Under the pieces are notes generated by a model, which saw nothing but the letters and a program-made list of their open reading frames with translations, was not told the origin of the DNA and made no database searches. The translations under genes and the position numbers were made by a program. Positions 46,407 to 55,258 of a stretch of DNA of 64,000 nt are shown here, piece by piece. Source of the stretch: Flavobacterium sp. (GTDB taxonomy: Bacteria > Bacteroidota > Bacteroidia > Flavobacteriales > Flavobacteriaceae). The stretch is from the NCBI GenBank assembly GCA_016718345.1, contig JADKDN010000004.1, positions 1 to 64,000 of the forward strand, written 5' to 3'. Within the stretch, counting starts at the first letter, position 1, and every line of letters begins with the position of its first letter.

Positions 46407-47326
46407 TGTTAAAATATAGTAAGATAATCGGTTTAGTATTGTTGAGTTCTCTTTTTGGTATGTGCTCCAAAAAAAGTGAATCTAAACCCGAAATTGATAC
46501 TATGCTTGAAGGAACCACAACAATTCTAGTTGACGAAACTTTAAAACCAATTATAGAAGATCAGGTTCAAATTTTCCAGAGCCGTTACGATGCGAAAATT
46601 ACCATTGTTGCCAAGTCTGAAACAGAAGTAATTCAATCTTTAGTAAAAGACAGTTCACGAATAGCAATATTATCTAGAACATTGACTAGTGAGGAATTGA
46701 AATTTTTTGATAAGAAAAAAATAACTCCAAAAGTTAGATTGTTTGCAAAAGATGCAATAGCATTGATTTCTAATAAAAATAATAAAGACACGCTAATTGC
46801 GTTACAAGATGTGATTGATTTTATTCAAAAAAAGAGTCAATCAAAAATTAAAGGTTTGGTTTTTGACAATCCAAATTCAAGTACTTATAGATATTTTAAA
46901 GAATTGATAGGAAATGAAAGTTTATCCAACGAGGGAATTTTTTCATTTAATACGAATGAAGAAGTGATAAAATATGTTTCGCAAAATAATGGCAGTATCG
47001 GAGTGGTAGGAATAAATTATATTTTTGAGCCATCACCTTCTATGCAACAATATGTTGATAAAATTACTGTTCTTGAAGTAAAAAATGAAAAGGGTACGAA
47101 TTATTTTAGTCCTACACAAAACAATATAGCTGAGGGTGCTTATCCTTTGGCACGTGATTTGTACATCATAAATTGTCAAGGATACTCGGGTTTAGGAATG
47201 GGACTAACTTCTTTTATCACTAGTGATGTGGGGCAAAGAATTATTTTGAAATCGGGATTAGTTCCAGCAACATTTCCTCCACGAAAAATTTTGGTAAGAA
47301 AACAAATCAATAATGATAAAAAATAA
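46406..47326 (+). CDS. PstS-like phosphate-binding lipoprotein
   Basis: A 306-residue substrate-binding protein with a lipoprotein signal (VLLSSLFGMCSKKS, Cys near residue 20). The body resembles PstS-type periplasmic-binding domains: GTTTILVDETLKPIIEDQVQIF, SRTLTSEEL, and NNGSIGVVGINYIF. No pstCAB transporter genes are present here, so a role tied to the TonB locus rather than uptake through Pst is possible. ATG at 46406 is preferred to GTG one codon earlier, as ATG overlaps the previous stop. Confidence 0.8.
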   Translation: MLKYSKIIGLVLLSSLFGMCSKKSESKPEIDTMLEGTTTILVDETLKPIIEDQVQIFQSRYDAKITIVAKSETEVIQSLVKDSSRIAILSRTLTSEELKFFDKKKITPKVRLFAKDAIALISNKNNKDTLIALQDVIDFIQKKSQSKIKGLVFDNPNSSTYRYFKELIGNESLSNEGIFSFNTNEEVIKYVSQNNGSIGVVGINYIFEPSPSMQQYVDKITVLEVKNEKGTNYFSPTQNNIAEGAYPLARDLYIINCQGYSGLGMGLTSFITSDVGQRIILKSGLVPATFPPRKILVRKQINNDKK

Positions 47327-47327
47327 A

Positions 47328-49007
47328 ATGAATACAAAAACGATGAATAAATTAAAAATTTTCAGCTTTTTATTAGTAATTACTGCTTCAATAAGTACTG
47401 CCCAAGAAATTGAGCCTGTTAAGAAAGCTATTGATGCTGAGCAATATGAAAAAGCTAAATCAATGCTGAAAACCCTCATAAAATCGAAACCAGAGAATGG
47501 CAAATTTTCATTCCTTTTGGGGAATATTTACCTTAAACAAGGAATTGAAGATTCAGCTAAAATAGCTTTTCAGAAAGGTCTAACTGGAACTGATGGAGCT
47601 AAAATGAATTATATTGGTTTAGGTCAAATCGACTTAAACACAAATAATGTGTCTTCTGCAGAATCTAATTTTGCTTTAGCTACAAAGGATATAAAGAAAA
47701 AAGATATCGAGCAGTACATTTATATTGCAAAAGCATATATGAATGCTGACAAGCCCGATTATAATAAAGCATTACTATATTTAAATAAAGCAAAAGAGAT
47801 AAATCCAATGGATGCTTCATTACAATTGGCTTTTGGTGATGCGTATTATGGATCTAAAAATCAAAATGAATCGTATGCAGCCTACAGAAATGCTTTCAAT
47901 ACCGATAATTCTTTGATTCGAGCTAAAATGCAATTAGGCGTTTTGTTAAAAGGAGCTAAGGCATACAATGAAGCTGTAAAGTCATATGATAATGTGATTG
48001 CCACAGATCCAAATTATGGTCCGGTTTACAGAGAATTAGCAGAAACTTACTATTATTGGGGAAGCAATGAACCCAAAAAATTCAACGAATACATACAAAA
48101 AGCTCTAGCGTATTATGAAAAGTACATGAGTTTGACCGACTATTCACTAACATCTCGTATGCGTCAAGCCGATTTTTTGATTTTAGCAAAAGACTACAAA
48201 GCATTGGAGGTAGTTGCTAATAAAATGAAAGAATTGGATAACGTAAATCCAAGGATTCTTCGATATTTAGGATATTCAGCTTATGAAAATGGAAATATAG
48301 ACGTAGCTATAAAATCGCTTCAAGATTTTATGTCAAATCCATCAAATAAGATTATAGCCAGGGATTATATGTATCTAGGGTTGGCGAAATTGAAGAAAGC
48401 CAATAATACTGAGACCAATACTGTTGATACAAGTATATTTGATGCTGGTGTTGCCGATATTAAGAAGTCTGTAGAAATGGAAATCACCATGACAAATGAC
48501 TTGAGTGAAATAGGAAAAAAATTCTATGAGCAGAAAAAGTTCAAAGAAGCAGCAGTGATATACGAAATTGCTGTAACCAATCCTGATTCTAAGAATTTCT
48601 TGTTGGATAATTTTTATCTAGGAAATTCGATTTACTTTAGTAATACTCAAAAAGATATTGTTAAGGTAGATCCAGTTGCACTACAGAAAGCAGATGCTGC
48701 TTTTGGTAGAGTTATTGAGGCATCGCCTACAACTCAAGATGCCTATATTTTTAGAGCAAGAACAAACAGATTGCTCGAAAATGATGAAATGATGGCAAAA
48801 TATTATGAGGAATATTTGAGAGTAGTTACTGAAAAAGGACCTGAGGAAGTAGCAAAAAACAAGAACAAGTTTATTGAATCCTACAATTTGTTAGCAGCTA
48901 ATTATGCCAATTTTGATAAAGTTAAGGCAAAAGAATATTTTAACAAGACATTAGCTTTAGACCCGACAAACCAATATGCATTGGAATCTTTGAAAGTATT
49001 AAAATAG
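47328..49007 (+). CDS. Secreted TPR-repeat protein
   Basis: About 559 residues from the ATG at 47328, starting MNTKTMNKLKIFSFLLVITAS, with a signal peptide ending near ISTAQ. The rest is built of tetratricopeptide repeats, for example PDYNKALLYLNKAKEINP, YNEAVKSYDNVIATDPNY and KAKEYFNKTLALDPTN. It is probably periplasmic and a scaffold for protein contacts. Last gene of the exbB-tonB cluster; a strong terminator follows. Confidence 0.85.
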   Translation: MNTKTMNKLKIFSFLLVITASISTAQEIEPVKKAIDAEQYEKAKSMLKTLIKSKPENGKFSFLLGNIYLKQGIEDSAKIAFQKGLTGTDGAKMNYIGLGQIDLNTNNVSSAESNFALATKDIKKKDIEQYIYIAKAYMNADKPDYNKALLYLNKAKEINPMDASLQLAFGDAYYGSKNQNESYAAYRNAFNTDNSLIRAKMQLGVLLKGAKAYNEAVKSYDNVIATDPNYGPVYRELAETYYYWGSNEPKKFNEYIQKALAYYEKYMSLTDYSLTSRMRQADFLILAKDYKALEVVANKMKELDNVNPRILRYLGYSAYENGNIDVAIKSLQDFMSNPSNKIIARDYMYLGLAKLKKANNTETNTVDTSIFDAGVADIKKSVEMEITMTNDLSEIGKKFYEQKKFKEAAVIYEIAVTNPDSKNFLLDNFYLGNSIYFSNTQKDIVKVDPVALQKADAAFGRVIEASPTTQDAYIFRARTNRLLENDEMMAKYYEEYLRVVTEKGPEEVAKNKNKFIESYNLLAANYANFDKVKAKEYFNKTLALDPTNQYALESLKVLK

Positions 49008-49022
49008 GTTATCATATTCTTT

Positions 49023-49065
49023 AAATCAAAAGCCGATAGTTTTCTGAACTATCGGCTTTTGATTT
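49023..49065. terminator. Terminator of the TonB locus
   Basis: An 18-bp perfect stem (49023-49040 with 49048-49065), loop of 7, with A and T runs at the base. Confidence 0.85.
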
Positions 49066-49130
49066 AGGGTTTATCTATACGAGATTTTAGACTAAATACC
49101 GAATAATTCATTATCCCAAATCCATTTCCT

Positions 49131-49138
49131 TATCTTTG
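49131..49138 (+). promoter_or_regulatory. Likely -7 box of queE
   Basis: TATCTTTG matches TAnnTTTG 16 bp before the queE ATG. Confidence 0.4.
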
Positions 49139-49154
49139 CATATATTTTAAAAAA

Positions 49155-49787
49155 ATGTTGACAAAAGAAATACAGTTAGAAGTCGAAAAAGGAACCATGT
49201 TACCCTTGATGGAAGAGTTTTATACCATACAAGGGGAAGGTTTTCATACAGGAACAGCTGCTTATTTTATTCGAATGGGAGGTTGTGATGTAGGATGTCA
49301 TTGGTGTGATGTTAAGGAAAGTTGGAATGCCGAATTGCATCCTCCAACACACATTCAGCAAATTGTAACCAATGCTAAAGATAATGCAAATACGGTAGTA
49401 GTGACAGGAGGAGAACCATTGATGTGGGATATGACTGCACTAACAAAACAATTAAAAGAGAAAAAGTTAAATATTCATATTGAAACTTCAGGTGCGTATC
49501 CATTGACTGGAAGTTGGGATTGGATTTGTTTATCTCCAAAGAAAAATAAATTACCAACACCAACGGTTTATGATAATGCCCATGAATTGAAAGTTATTAT
49601 TTATAATAAGCATGATTTTATTTTTGCCGAAGAGCAAGCTGAAAAAGTAAATAAAAAAGCCATTTTGTTCTTGCAACCTGAATGGAGTAAAAGGGAAGAA
49701 ATTACACCACTAATTGTTGATTATGTGATGAAAAATCCTAAATGGAGAGTGTCTTTACAGACGCATAAATATTTAAATATTCCGTAA
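49155..49787 (+). CDS. queE: 7-carboxy-7-deazaguanine synthase
   Basis: A 210-residue radical SAM enzyme forming 7-carboxy-7-deazaguanine, a precursor of queuosine. The cluster motif is C44-x3-C48-x2-C51 (GGCDVGCHWCDVKESW). EFYTIQGEGFHTG (21-33) and VVTGGEPLMW are typical QueE segments. Together with queA at 35843 it indicates that the organism makes queuosine. It is followed 14 bp later by a small TonB-domain gene. Confidence 0.94.
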   Translation: MLTKEIQLEVEKGTMLPLMEEFYTIQGEGFHTGTAAYFIRMGGCDVGCHWCDVKESWNAELHPPTHIQQIVTNAKDNANTVVVTGGEPLMWDMTALTKQLKEKKLNIHIETSGAYPLTGSWDWICLSPKKNKLPTPTVYDNAHELKVIIYNKHDFIFAEEQAEKVNKKAILFLQPEWSKREEITPLIVDYVMKNPKWRVSLQTHKYLNIP

Positions 49788-49801
49788 TTTATTCCCCCCG
49801 A

Positions 49802-50191
49802 ATGAAAAATATAGTTATCATACTATTTTTTATTTCTCAAATAAGCTTTTCACAGGAGCAAATAGAGCCAATTGAAGATCCCGTTTTTGAGCTTAAAGAC
49901 GTCACTGTAGAACCAAGTTTTCCGGGAGGGAATGATGGTTTTTATCAGTTTATTGGAGTTAATTTTAAACAGCCAGAAGTTCCTCAACTCATAGGGAAAG
50001 TCTTTGTTTCCTTTATCGTTGAAAAGGATGGCACACTCACTGATATTCGAGTAATCAAAGACGTTGGATTTGGCGCTGGAGCTGAGGCAGAAAGAGTAAT
50101 GCGGCTCTCCCCGAGATGGCGCCCAGGGGTGAAAGAGGGTAAGCCCGTTAGAGTCTTGAATATAGTAGCAATTCCTATTCAAACAAAATAA
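49802..50191 (+). CDS. Secreted lone TonB C-terminal domain protein
   Basis: A 129-residue protein with a signal peptide (residues 1-17, ending SFSQ) and a single TonB C-terminal domain (about 35-129): FPGGNDGFYQFIGVNFKQP, GKVFVSFIVEKDGTLTDIRV, VRVLNIVAIPI. There is no membrane anchor and no Pro-rich linker, so it cannot work as a classical TonB. It closely resembles the C-terminal domain of TonB at 45382-46173. Soluble or outer-membrane-associated decoy or adaptor roles can be imagined; none is shown. Its stop overlaps the next start by one base. Confidence 0.82.
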   Translation: MKNIVIILFFISQISFSQEQIEPIEDPVFELKDVTVEPSFPGGNDGFYQFIGVNFKQPEVPQLIGKVFVSFIVEKDGTLTDIRVIKDVGFGAGAEAERVMRLSPRWRPGVKEGKPVRVLNIVAIPIQTK

Positions 50192-51351
50192 TGAAGTCAC
50201 AGTTTCTCTTAGATCCAGAAATTACATTTTTGAATCATGGCTCTTTTGGGGCTTGTCCAAAACCTATTTTTGAAAATTATCAGTATTGGCAATTGGAATT
50301 AGAAAGAGAACCTGTTCAATTTATTCAAAAAAACTCAGCCCAATATTTAAAAACATCCAAAGACGCTCTGGCAAATTACATTGGTTGTTCGAGCGATGAT
50401 TTTTTTTACACAACAAATCCAACAGTAGCTGTAAATACGGTTCTTAGAAGTTTAAATTTAGAAGAAGGAGATGAAGTGCTGACTACTAATCACGAGTATG
50501 GTGCAATGGATAGAACTTGGAGTTACTTCAGTAAAAAGAAAGGGATAAAATACATTCGTCAGAGTATTTCATTACCAATACTTTCCAAAGAACAGATTTT
50601 AAATGAATTTTGGAGTGGGTATACTTCAAAAACCAAAATTATTTTTATTAGTCACATTTCTAGTGTCACAGCTTTGGTTTTTCCAGTAAAGGAAATTTGT
50701 GAAAAAGCAAGAGAATTAGGATTGATAACAATTATTGACGGTGCTCATGTCCCAGGACAATTAGACTTAAATATACAGCAACTTAATCCCGATTTTTATA
50801 CTGGAGCACTTCACAAATGGATGTTGGCACCAAAAGGAGTCTCGTTTTTATATGTCAAAAAAACATTTCAAAATAGTATAGACCCCTTAGTAGTAAGTTG
50901 GGGATATGAAAGTGAATCTCCAAGTAATAGCCAGTTTTTAGATTATCATCAACATCAGGGAACAAGAGATATCTCAGCCTTTTTGACAATTCCAAAAGCG
51001 ATTGAATTTCTTAGAGTTAACAATTGGGAAGAAAGAGCAGCTTCATGTAGAAAATTAATACGTGATAATTATAATAAGTTTTGCGAATTGCTCAATTCAA
51101 AGCCAATTTGCCCTATAACATCAGAATTTTTAGTTCAAATGTGTAGTATTCCTATTCGAACTACGAAACCTTTAGAACTAAAAGAGACCTTGTTTCATAA
51201 ATACAAAATTGAAATCCCTGTGATGAAACTAGAAGATAAATTTTTTCTAAGAATTGCAATTAATGGGTATAATTCTCAACAGGATTTAGAGATTCTACAA
51301 GAAGCTTTGGAGGATATTATTGAGAATTCTGATTTAATCAATTTAGGGTAA
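50191..51351 (+). CDS. Aminotransferase class V (isopenicillin-N epimerase-like)
   Basis: A 386-residue PLP enzyme of class V. The cofactor lysine is K209 in TGALHKWM, with IIDGAHVPGQ (181-190) as the Asp/His pair. The start FLNHGSFGACPKPI is typical of the isopenicillin-N epimerase/cysteine desulfurase-like branch. The reaction is unknown; epimerase, desulfurase or aminotransferase activities occur in the group. Translationally coupled to the TonB-domain gene. Confidence 0.85.
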   Translation: MKSQFLLDPEITFLNHGSFGACPKPIFENYQYWQLELEREPVQFIQKNSAQYLKTSKDALANYIGCSSDDFFYTTNPTVAVNTVLRSLNLEEGDEVLTTNHEYGAMDRTWSYFSKKKGIKYIRQSISLPILSKEQILNEFWSGYTSKTKIIFISHISSVTALVFPVKEICEKARELGLITIIDGAHVPGQLDLNIQQLNPDFYTGALHKWMLAPKGVSFLYVKKTFQNSIDPLVVSWGYESESPSNSQFLDYHQHQGTRDISAFLTIPKAIEFLRVNNWEERAASCRKLIRDNYNKFCELLNSKPICPITSEFLVQMCSIPIRTTKPLELKETLFHKYKIEIPVMKLEDKFFLRIAINGYNSQQDLEILQEALEDIIENSDLINLG

Positions 51352-51436
51352 AAAAGTTTAGACTGTTAAAATATCAGATGTATAAATAGTTGGATAATAA
51401 ATGTTTCGTAATATTGTATTCGAAATTTAAATAAAA

Positions 51437-52561
51437 ATGAATAAATTAATTGCCGTTTTCTTGATATTCTTTTCAGTATCAATAATCGCTCAAAGAACAT
51501 GTGGAACAGATGCTAAAATAAAAGAACGTATTCAAACAGTACCTGGATTTGAAGCGCATCATAAAGAGATTATGGAATTTATTCATAATCCAAATCAAAA
51601 ACAATCATTATTTAGCAAACAATCAAGTTCAATAGCTACAGTAGTCACAATACCTGTGGTTTTTCATGTACTGTATAAAAATGCCAACCAAAACATATCT
51701 GAAGCACAAATACAGTCTCAATTAGATGTTTTAAACAGAGATTACAGAAAATTGAATACTGATTTTAATACAGTAGTTCCAACAGCATTCAAAGCACTAG
51801 GTGCAGATATGGAAATTGTTTTTTGTAAAGCAACAAAAACACCTACAGGCGCTACTACAACAGGTATTACTAGAAAGTCGATACCTTCAAATTTTAGTTT
51901 TGATAATGATTATTACACTGCTTCTGGTCAACCTGCTTGGGATACAACTCGATATCTCAATATATGGGTTGGAAGTTTTACAGATACCAGTTTATTGGGA
52001 TTTGCTTACCTACCATCATCGGCAGGTAGTGATGATGATGGCTTGTGTATAAGCTACAAGACATTTGGAACTACCGGTACTGCTTTATCCCCATTTAACA
52101 AAGGAAGAACTGCTACTCATGAAATAGGACATTACTTTGGTTTGTATCATCCTTGGGGGCAGGAAGGAGTTACTTGTGGAAATCCTTATGTGAATGATTT
52201 TACTCCAACTAATGATGATAGAGTATCCGATACGCCAGAAACAAATAACCCTTATTATGAGTGTCCAGCATTTCCAAATAATACCAATGCATGTACATCT
52301 ACAGCAAATGGTTCTATGTTTATGAACTATATGGAATATGTAAATGATGCCTGTATGGCATTTTTTACAGCAGGACAAAAAACAATAGTTAGAAACGCTT
52401 TATCTGGGCCAAGATTGAGTTTGTTGTCTTCAAATGGATGTGGCACGTTAGGTTTAAATGAATATGAAGCGATTAATGCAATTGCAGTTTATCCAAATCC
52501 AGTTACAAGCTATTTTATGATTACATCTCCTCAAGTTCAAATTGATGAAGTTGAAGTATAA
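51437..52561 (+). CDS. Secreted M43 (pappalysin-like) zinc metalloprotease, truncated T9SS tail
   Basis: A 374-residue secreted protease with signal peptide 1-19. The zinc site is H228-E-x2-H232-x5-H238 in HEIGHYFGLYHPW, followed by the Met-turn segment MFMNYMEYVNDACMAFF. Conserved VVFHVLYKNANQNISEAQI marks family M43. The C-terminus starts a T9SS sorting domain (AIAVYPNPVTSYFMI) but stops after only about 25 residues of it, whereas such domains are usually 70-80 long. The converging methyltransferase gene begins 3 bp later, so the tail, and perhaps a spacer, seems lost. Confidence 0.85.
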   Translation: MNKLIAVFLIFFSVSIIAQRTCGTDAKIKERIQTVPGFEAHHKEIMEFIHNPNQKQSLFSKQSSSIATVVTIPVVFHVLYKNANQNISEAQIQSQLDVLNRDYRKLNTDFNTVVPTAFKALGADMEIVFCKATKTPTGATTTGITRKSIPSNFSFDNDYYTASGQPAWDTTRYLNIWVGSFTDTSLLGFAYLPSSAGSDDDGLCISYKTFGTTGTALSPFNKGRTATHEIGHYFGLYHPWGQEGVTCGNPYVNDFTPTNDDRVSDTPETNNPYYECPAFPNNTNACTSTANGSMFMNYMEYVNDACMAFFTAGQKTIVRNALSGPRLSLLSSNGCGTLGLNEYEAINAIAVYPNPVTSYFMITSPQVQIDEVEV

Positions 52562-52563
52562 TT

Positions 52564-53271
52564 TTAAACAGACAGTCGAGCTAAATAATCGTAATGATCA
52601 CCTTCAAGGATTAATTCACATTTTAGACCGTTTGCCAATGCTGCATTTTGTAAAGTATTGTAATCAACGTACATCCAATTAAAGGGTTTTTCTTTTTGAC
52701 CCTTGTAAGTTACATTAAATACGACTTCTCCATAATAATCGTTTACAGAAGGAATCCATTTCCCGCCATCTTCATCCTCATCAAACATGTAAATAATATC
52801 AGAACTATCCAGAAGAATTTGTCCATTTTCGTTTAAAATGGATTTTAATTTTAGGAGGAATTTTGAAATATTTTTGAGTTTGCCACACATGCCAGCACCA
52901 TTCATTAATAGTAGGATGGTGTCAAAAGTTTCGTTTTCTAATGTCATTACATCTTGGACTTTGGTTTTCTTAACCCCACGAAGTTCACAGGCTTTAATCG
53001 CATTCTCTGAAATATCAATAGCGGTAACGTCTAAACCTAATACATTTTGTAGATATAAACTATGACTTCCTGCACCACAACCCACATCAAGAGTTTTTCC
53101 TTTAGCGAGTTGTAAGGCGCATTGTTCCAATTTTGGCATTTCATTAAAATTTCGAAATAAATAGGCAACACTCATTGCATCTTCTTCAGATATTGAAGTT
53201 TCCGTAATTAAATCTTCTGGAGCATTATTAGTTTGATAATCAAGTATGGCTTTTCCAAAAAGGTCTTTCAT
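52564..53271 (-). CDS. Class I SAM-dependent methyltransferase
   Basis: About 235 residues from the ATG at 53271 (MKDLFGKAILDYQTN). The longer frame to 53367 would overlap the start of the next gene, so the later start is used. Motif I is LDVGCGAGSHSLYL, followed by DVTAIDISENAI and TILLLMNGAGMCG. The substrate is unknown. It faces the truncated protease with almost no spacer and is divergent from the YkgJ-type gene. Confidence 0.82.
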   Translation of the reverse strand: MKDLFGKAILDYQTNNAPEDLITETSISEEDAMSVAYLFRNFNEMPKLEQCALQLAKGKTLDVGCGAGSHSLYLQNVLGLDVTAIDISENAIKACELRGVKKTKVQDVMTLENETFDTILLLMNGAGMCGKLKNISKFLLKLKSILNENGQILLDSSDIIYMFDEDEDGGKWIPSVNDYYGEVVFNVTYKGQKEKPFNWMYVDYNTLQNAALANGLKCELILEGDHYDYLARLSV

Positions 53272-53357
53272 AGTCATTGTGGAAAACGAAGTAATCGTTT
53301 CTTTAGTTATTAATAGGGAGTTGTTTATTTTTGTAGTTTCAACTTTAAACGTGCAAC

Positions 53358-53852
53358 TTGAAACCATCTTTAAACGAAATCGTAAAACTTGCCAAAGATA
53401 AGCATATCGAAAATAAAAAATATTTCGATAAGTTAAAAAAGAAGACGCCCAAGAATTTGGATTACATTATGCAAGAATTGCATGAAGCTGAATTCAAAAA
53501 GACGGATTGTTTGTCTTGTGCGAATTGTTGCAAAACCACAGGGCCATTATTTACAATAGCAGACATTGAGCGTATTTCAAAACATTTAAAACTAAAACCA
53601 CAACAGTTTATAGATCGTTATTTGCGTATTGATGAAGATAAAGATTATGTGCTACAAAGTGTGCCTTGTACTTTTTTAGACAATGAAAATACATGTGTTA
53701 TTTATGATGTTCGCCCCAAAGCCTGTAGGGAGTTTCCTCATACCGACAGAAAAAAGTTTCAGCAAATTACCAATTTGACATTATTGAATGTAGCAATATG
53801 TCCTGCTGCATACAACATTGTAGAGCAAATAAAAAAGAGATTGCCTCTTTAA
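53358..53852 (+). CDS. YkgJ family cysteine cluster protein
   Basis: A 164-residue protein with the YkgJ pattern: CLSCANCCKTTGPLFT (about 54-69), CTFLDNENTC and YDVRPKACREFPH. The cysteine spacing suggests a zinc or iron-sulfur site; members are often called Fe-S-cluster oxidoreductases, without firm biochemical proof. The start appears to be TTG at 53358. It overlaps the end of the converging NamZ gene by 4 bp. Confidence 0.85.
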   Translation: MKPSLNEIVKLAKDKHIENKKYFDKLKKKTPKNLDYIMQELHEAEFKKTDCLSCANCCKTTGPLFTIADIERISKHLKLKPQQFIDRYLRIDEDKDYVLQSVPCTFLDNENTCVIYDVRPKACREFPHTDRKKFQQITNLTLLNVAICPAAYNIVEQIKKRLPL

Positions 53853-55162
53853 TAAATCAAGTACTCGTTTCGTATTAATTTAAATTTTTCTAAATCATTT
53901 TGCCATGTAGCTCTGATTTCAGCTTCGGGTATCCCTGCCTCGATTTGTTGTTGTAATTTTTTGGTTCCTGCAAGTTTTGTAAAGAATGAATTAAAAAATT
54001 TAGATTTATCTTCGGTTTCGTTATACGCTTTTATCAACCATTTTAATTCTAACTGTTTTACCATTGGGATTTTTGATAAATCTTCTCCAAAACAATCTCT
54101 ACCATTATAAAGCGGATCTTTTGCTCCAATATTTGGTGCAGGTGTGAAACAGAAATCAATATTGGGTAGGAAAGGAGAACCATAAATTTGAAATTGTTTA
54201 TCTGTTCCTCTGCCAACACTTACATTAGTACCTTCAAATAGACACAGACTGGCATATAAATTAATTGCTTGATCGTTAGGTAAGTTTGGCGAGGGTTTTA
54301 CGGGTAACTTATAAGGCATACTTCTATGGTAATTTTCACAAGGAACAATTTTTAGTGGGCATTGAATGCTGTCTTTCAACCATTTTTGACCATTAATCAT
54401 TAGAGCATATTCTCCAATTGTCATCCCGTGTAAAATCGGAATTGGATGCATTCCCACAAAACTACTGTATTCTTTTTCTAAAATTGGACCATCAACGATA
54501 CCTCCATTTGGATTGGGTCTATCTAATATTATTAGTTCTATATTATTTTCCGCACAAGCTTCCATGATATAATGCAACGACGAAATATAGGTGTAGAATC
54601 GAGCTCCAACATCTTGAATGTCAAAAACAACAACTTCAATACCTTCTAGTTGTTCTACAGATGGTTTTTTATTGTTACCATATAGAGATACAATGGGCAA
54701 ACCTGTTTTGGTGTCTTTTCCATCAATAATTAATTCTCCTGCGTCTGCGGTTCCCCGAAATCCATGCTCTGGGGCATAAATTTTAATGAGATCTATTTTT
54801 GTTTTTTGAGTAATATAGTCTACAATATGCAAATTTTTTCTACTCACAACGTCAATGTGTGATTCTGATACTGTATCAAAAACGGTGTGTATAGAATCAT
54901 AGGAAATCATTCCTGTTTGATTGGTTACAATTCCAACCTTTTTATTTTTTAAAAGAGACAAATAACTTTTTACATTATCGGCACCTGTTAAAAATTTTGT
55001 CGATTTGATTTTGCTTTTTACAGTGGTTTCGGCAGGAATAGAATAATTGATTGCTTTTGATGTTTTACAAGAGACTACTACTAAGAATACCATCATTATC
55101 AAGAGTAAATTTGGACTAAAAGATATTTTTTTGAATCGTATAGAAACTGGAATAAAAATCAT
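53849..55162 (-). CDS. DUF1343 / exo-beta-N-acetylmuramidase NamZ-like lipoprotein
   Basis: About 437 residues, with an N-terminal hydrophobic segment and a lipobox-like VVVSC (Cys near residue 32). DUF1343 is typified by NamZ, which removes terminal MurNAc from peptidoglycan fragments. Characteristic pieces are GIVTNQTGMI, YAPEHGFRGTADAGE, VVFDIQDVGARFYTYISSLHY, LDRPNPNGG and NVSVGRGTDKQFQIYGSPF. The location is probably periplasmic or outer-membrane anchored. The substrate is inferred from the family. Confidence 0.87.
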   Translation of the reverse strand: MIFIPVSIRFKKISFSPNLLLIMMVFLVVVSCKTSKAINYSIPAETTVKSKIKSTKFLTGADNVKSYLSLLKNKKVGIVTNQTGMISYDSIHTVFDTVSESHIDVVSRKNLHIVDYITQKTKIDLIKIYAPEHGFRGTADAGELIIDGKDTKTGLPIVSLYGNNKKPSVEQLEGIEVVVFDIQDVGARFYTYISSLHYIMEACAENNIELIILDRPNPNGGIVDGPILEKEYSSFVGMHPIPILHGMTIGEYALMINGQKWLKDSIQCPLKIVPCENYHRSMPYKLPVKPSPNLPNDQAINLYASLCLFEGTNVSVGRGTDKQFQIYGSPFLPNIDFCFTPAPNIGAKDPLYNGRDCFGEDLSKIPMVKQLELKWLIKAYNETEDKSKFFNSFFTKLAGTKKLQQQIEAGIPEAEIRATWQNDLEKFKLIRNEYLIY

Positions 55163-55258
55163 GATATGGCTTTACTGTAAATAATTAAATCTTCAAAACG
55201 TAATAGAAATAGCATCTAAAAATGTATTTTTGACAACAGAAATACACAAACTATCCAA

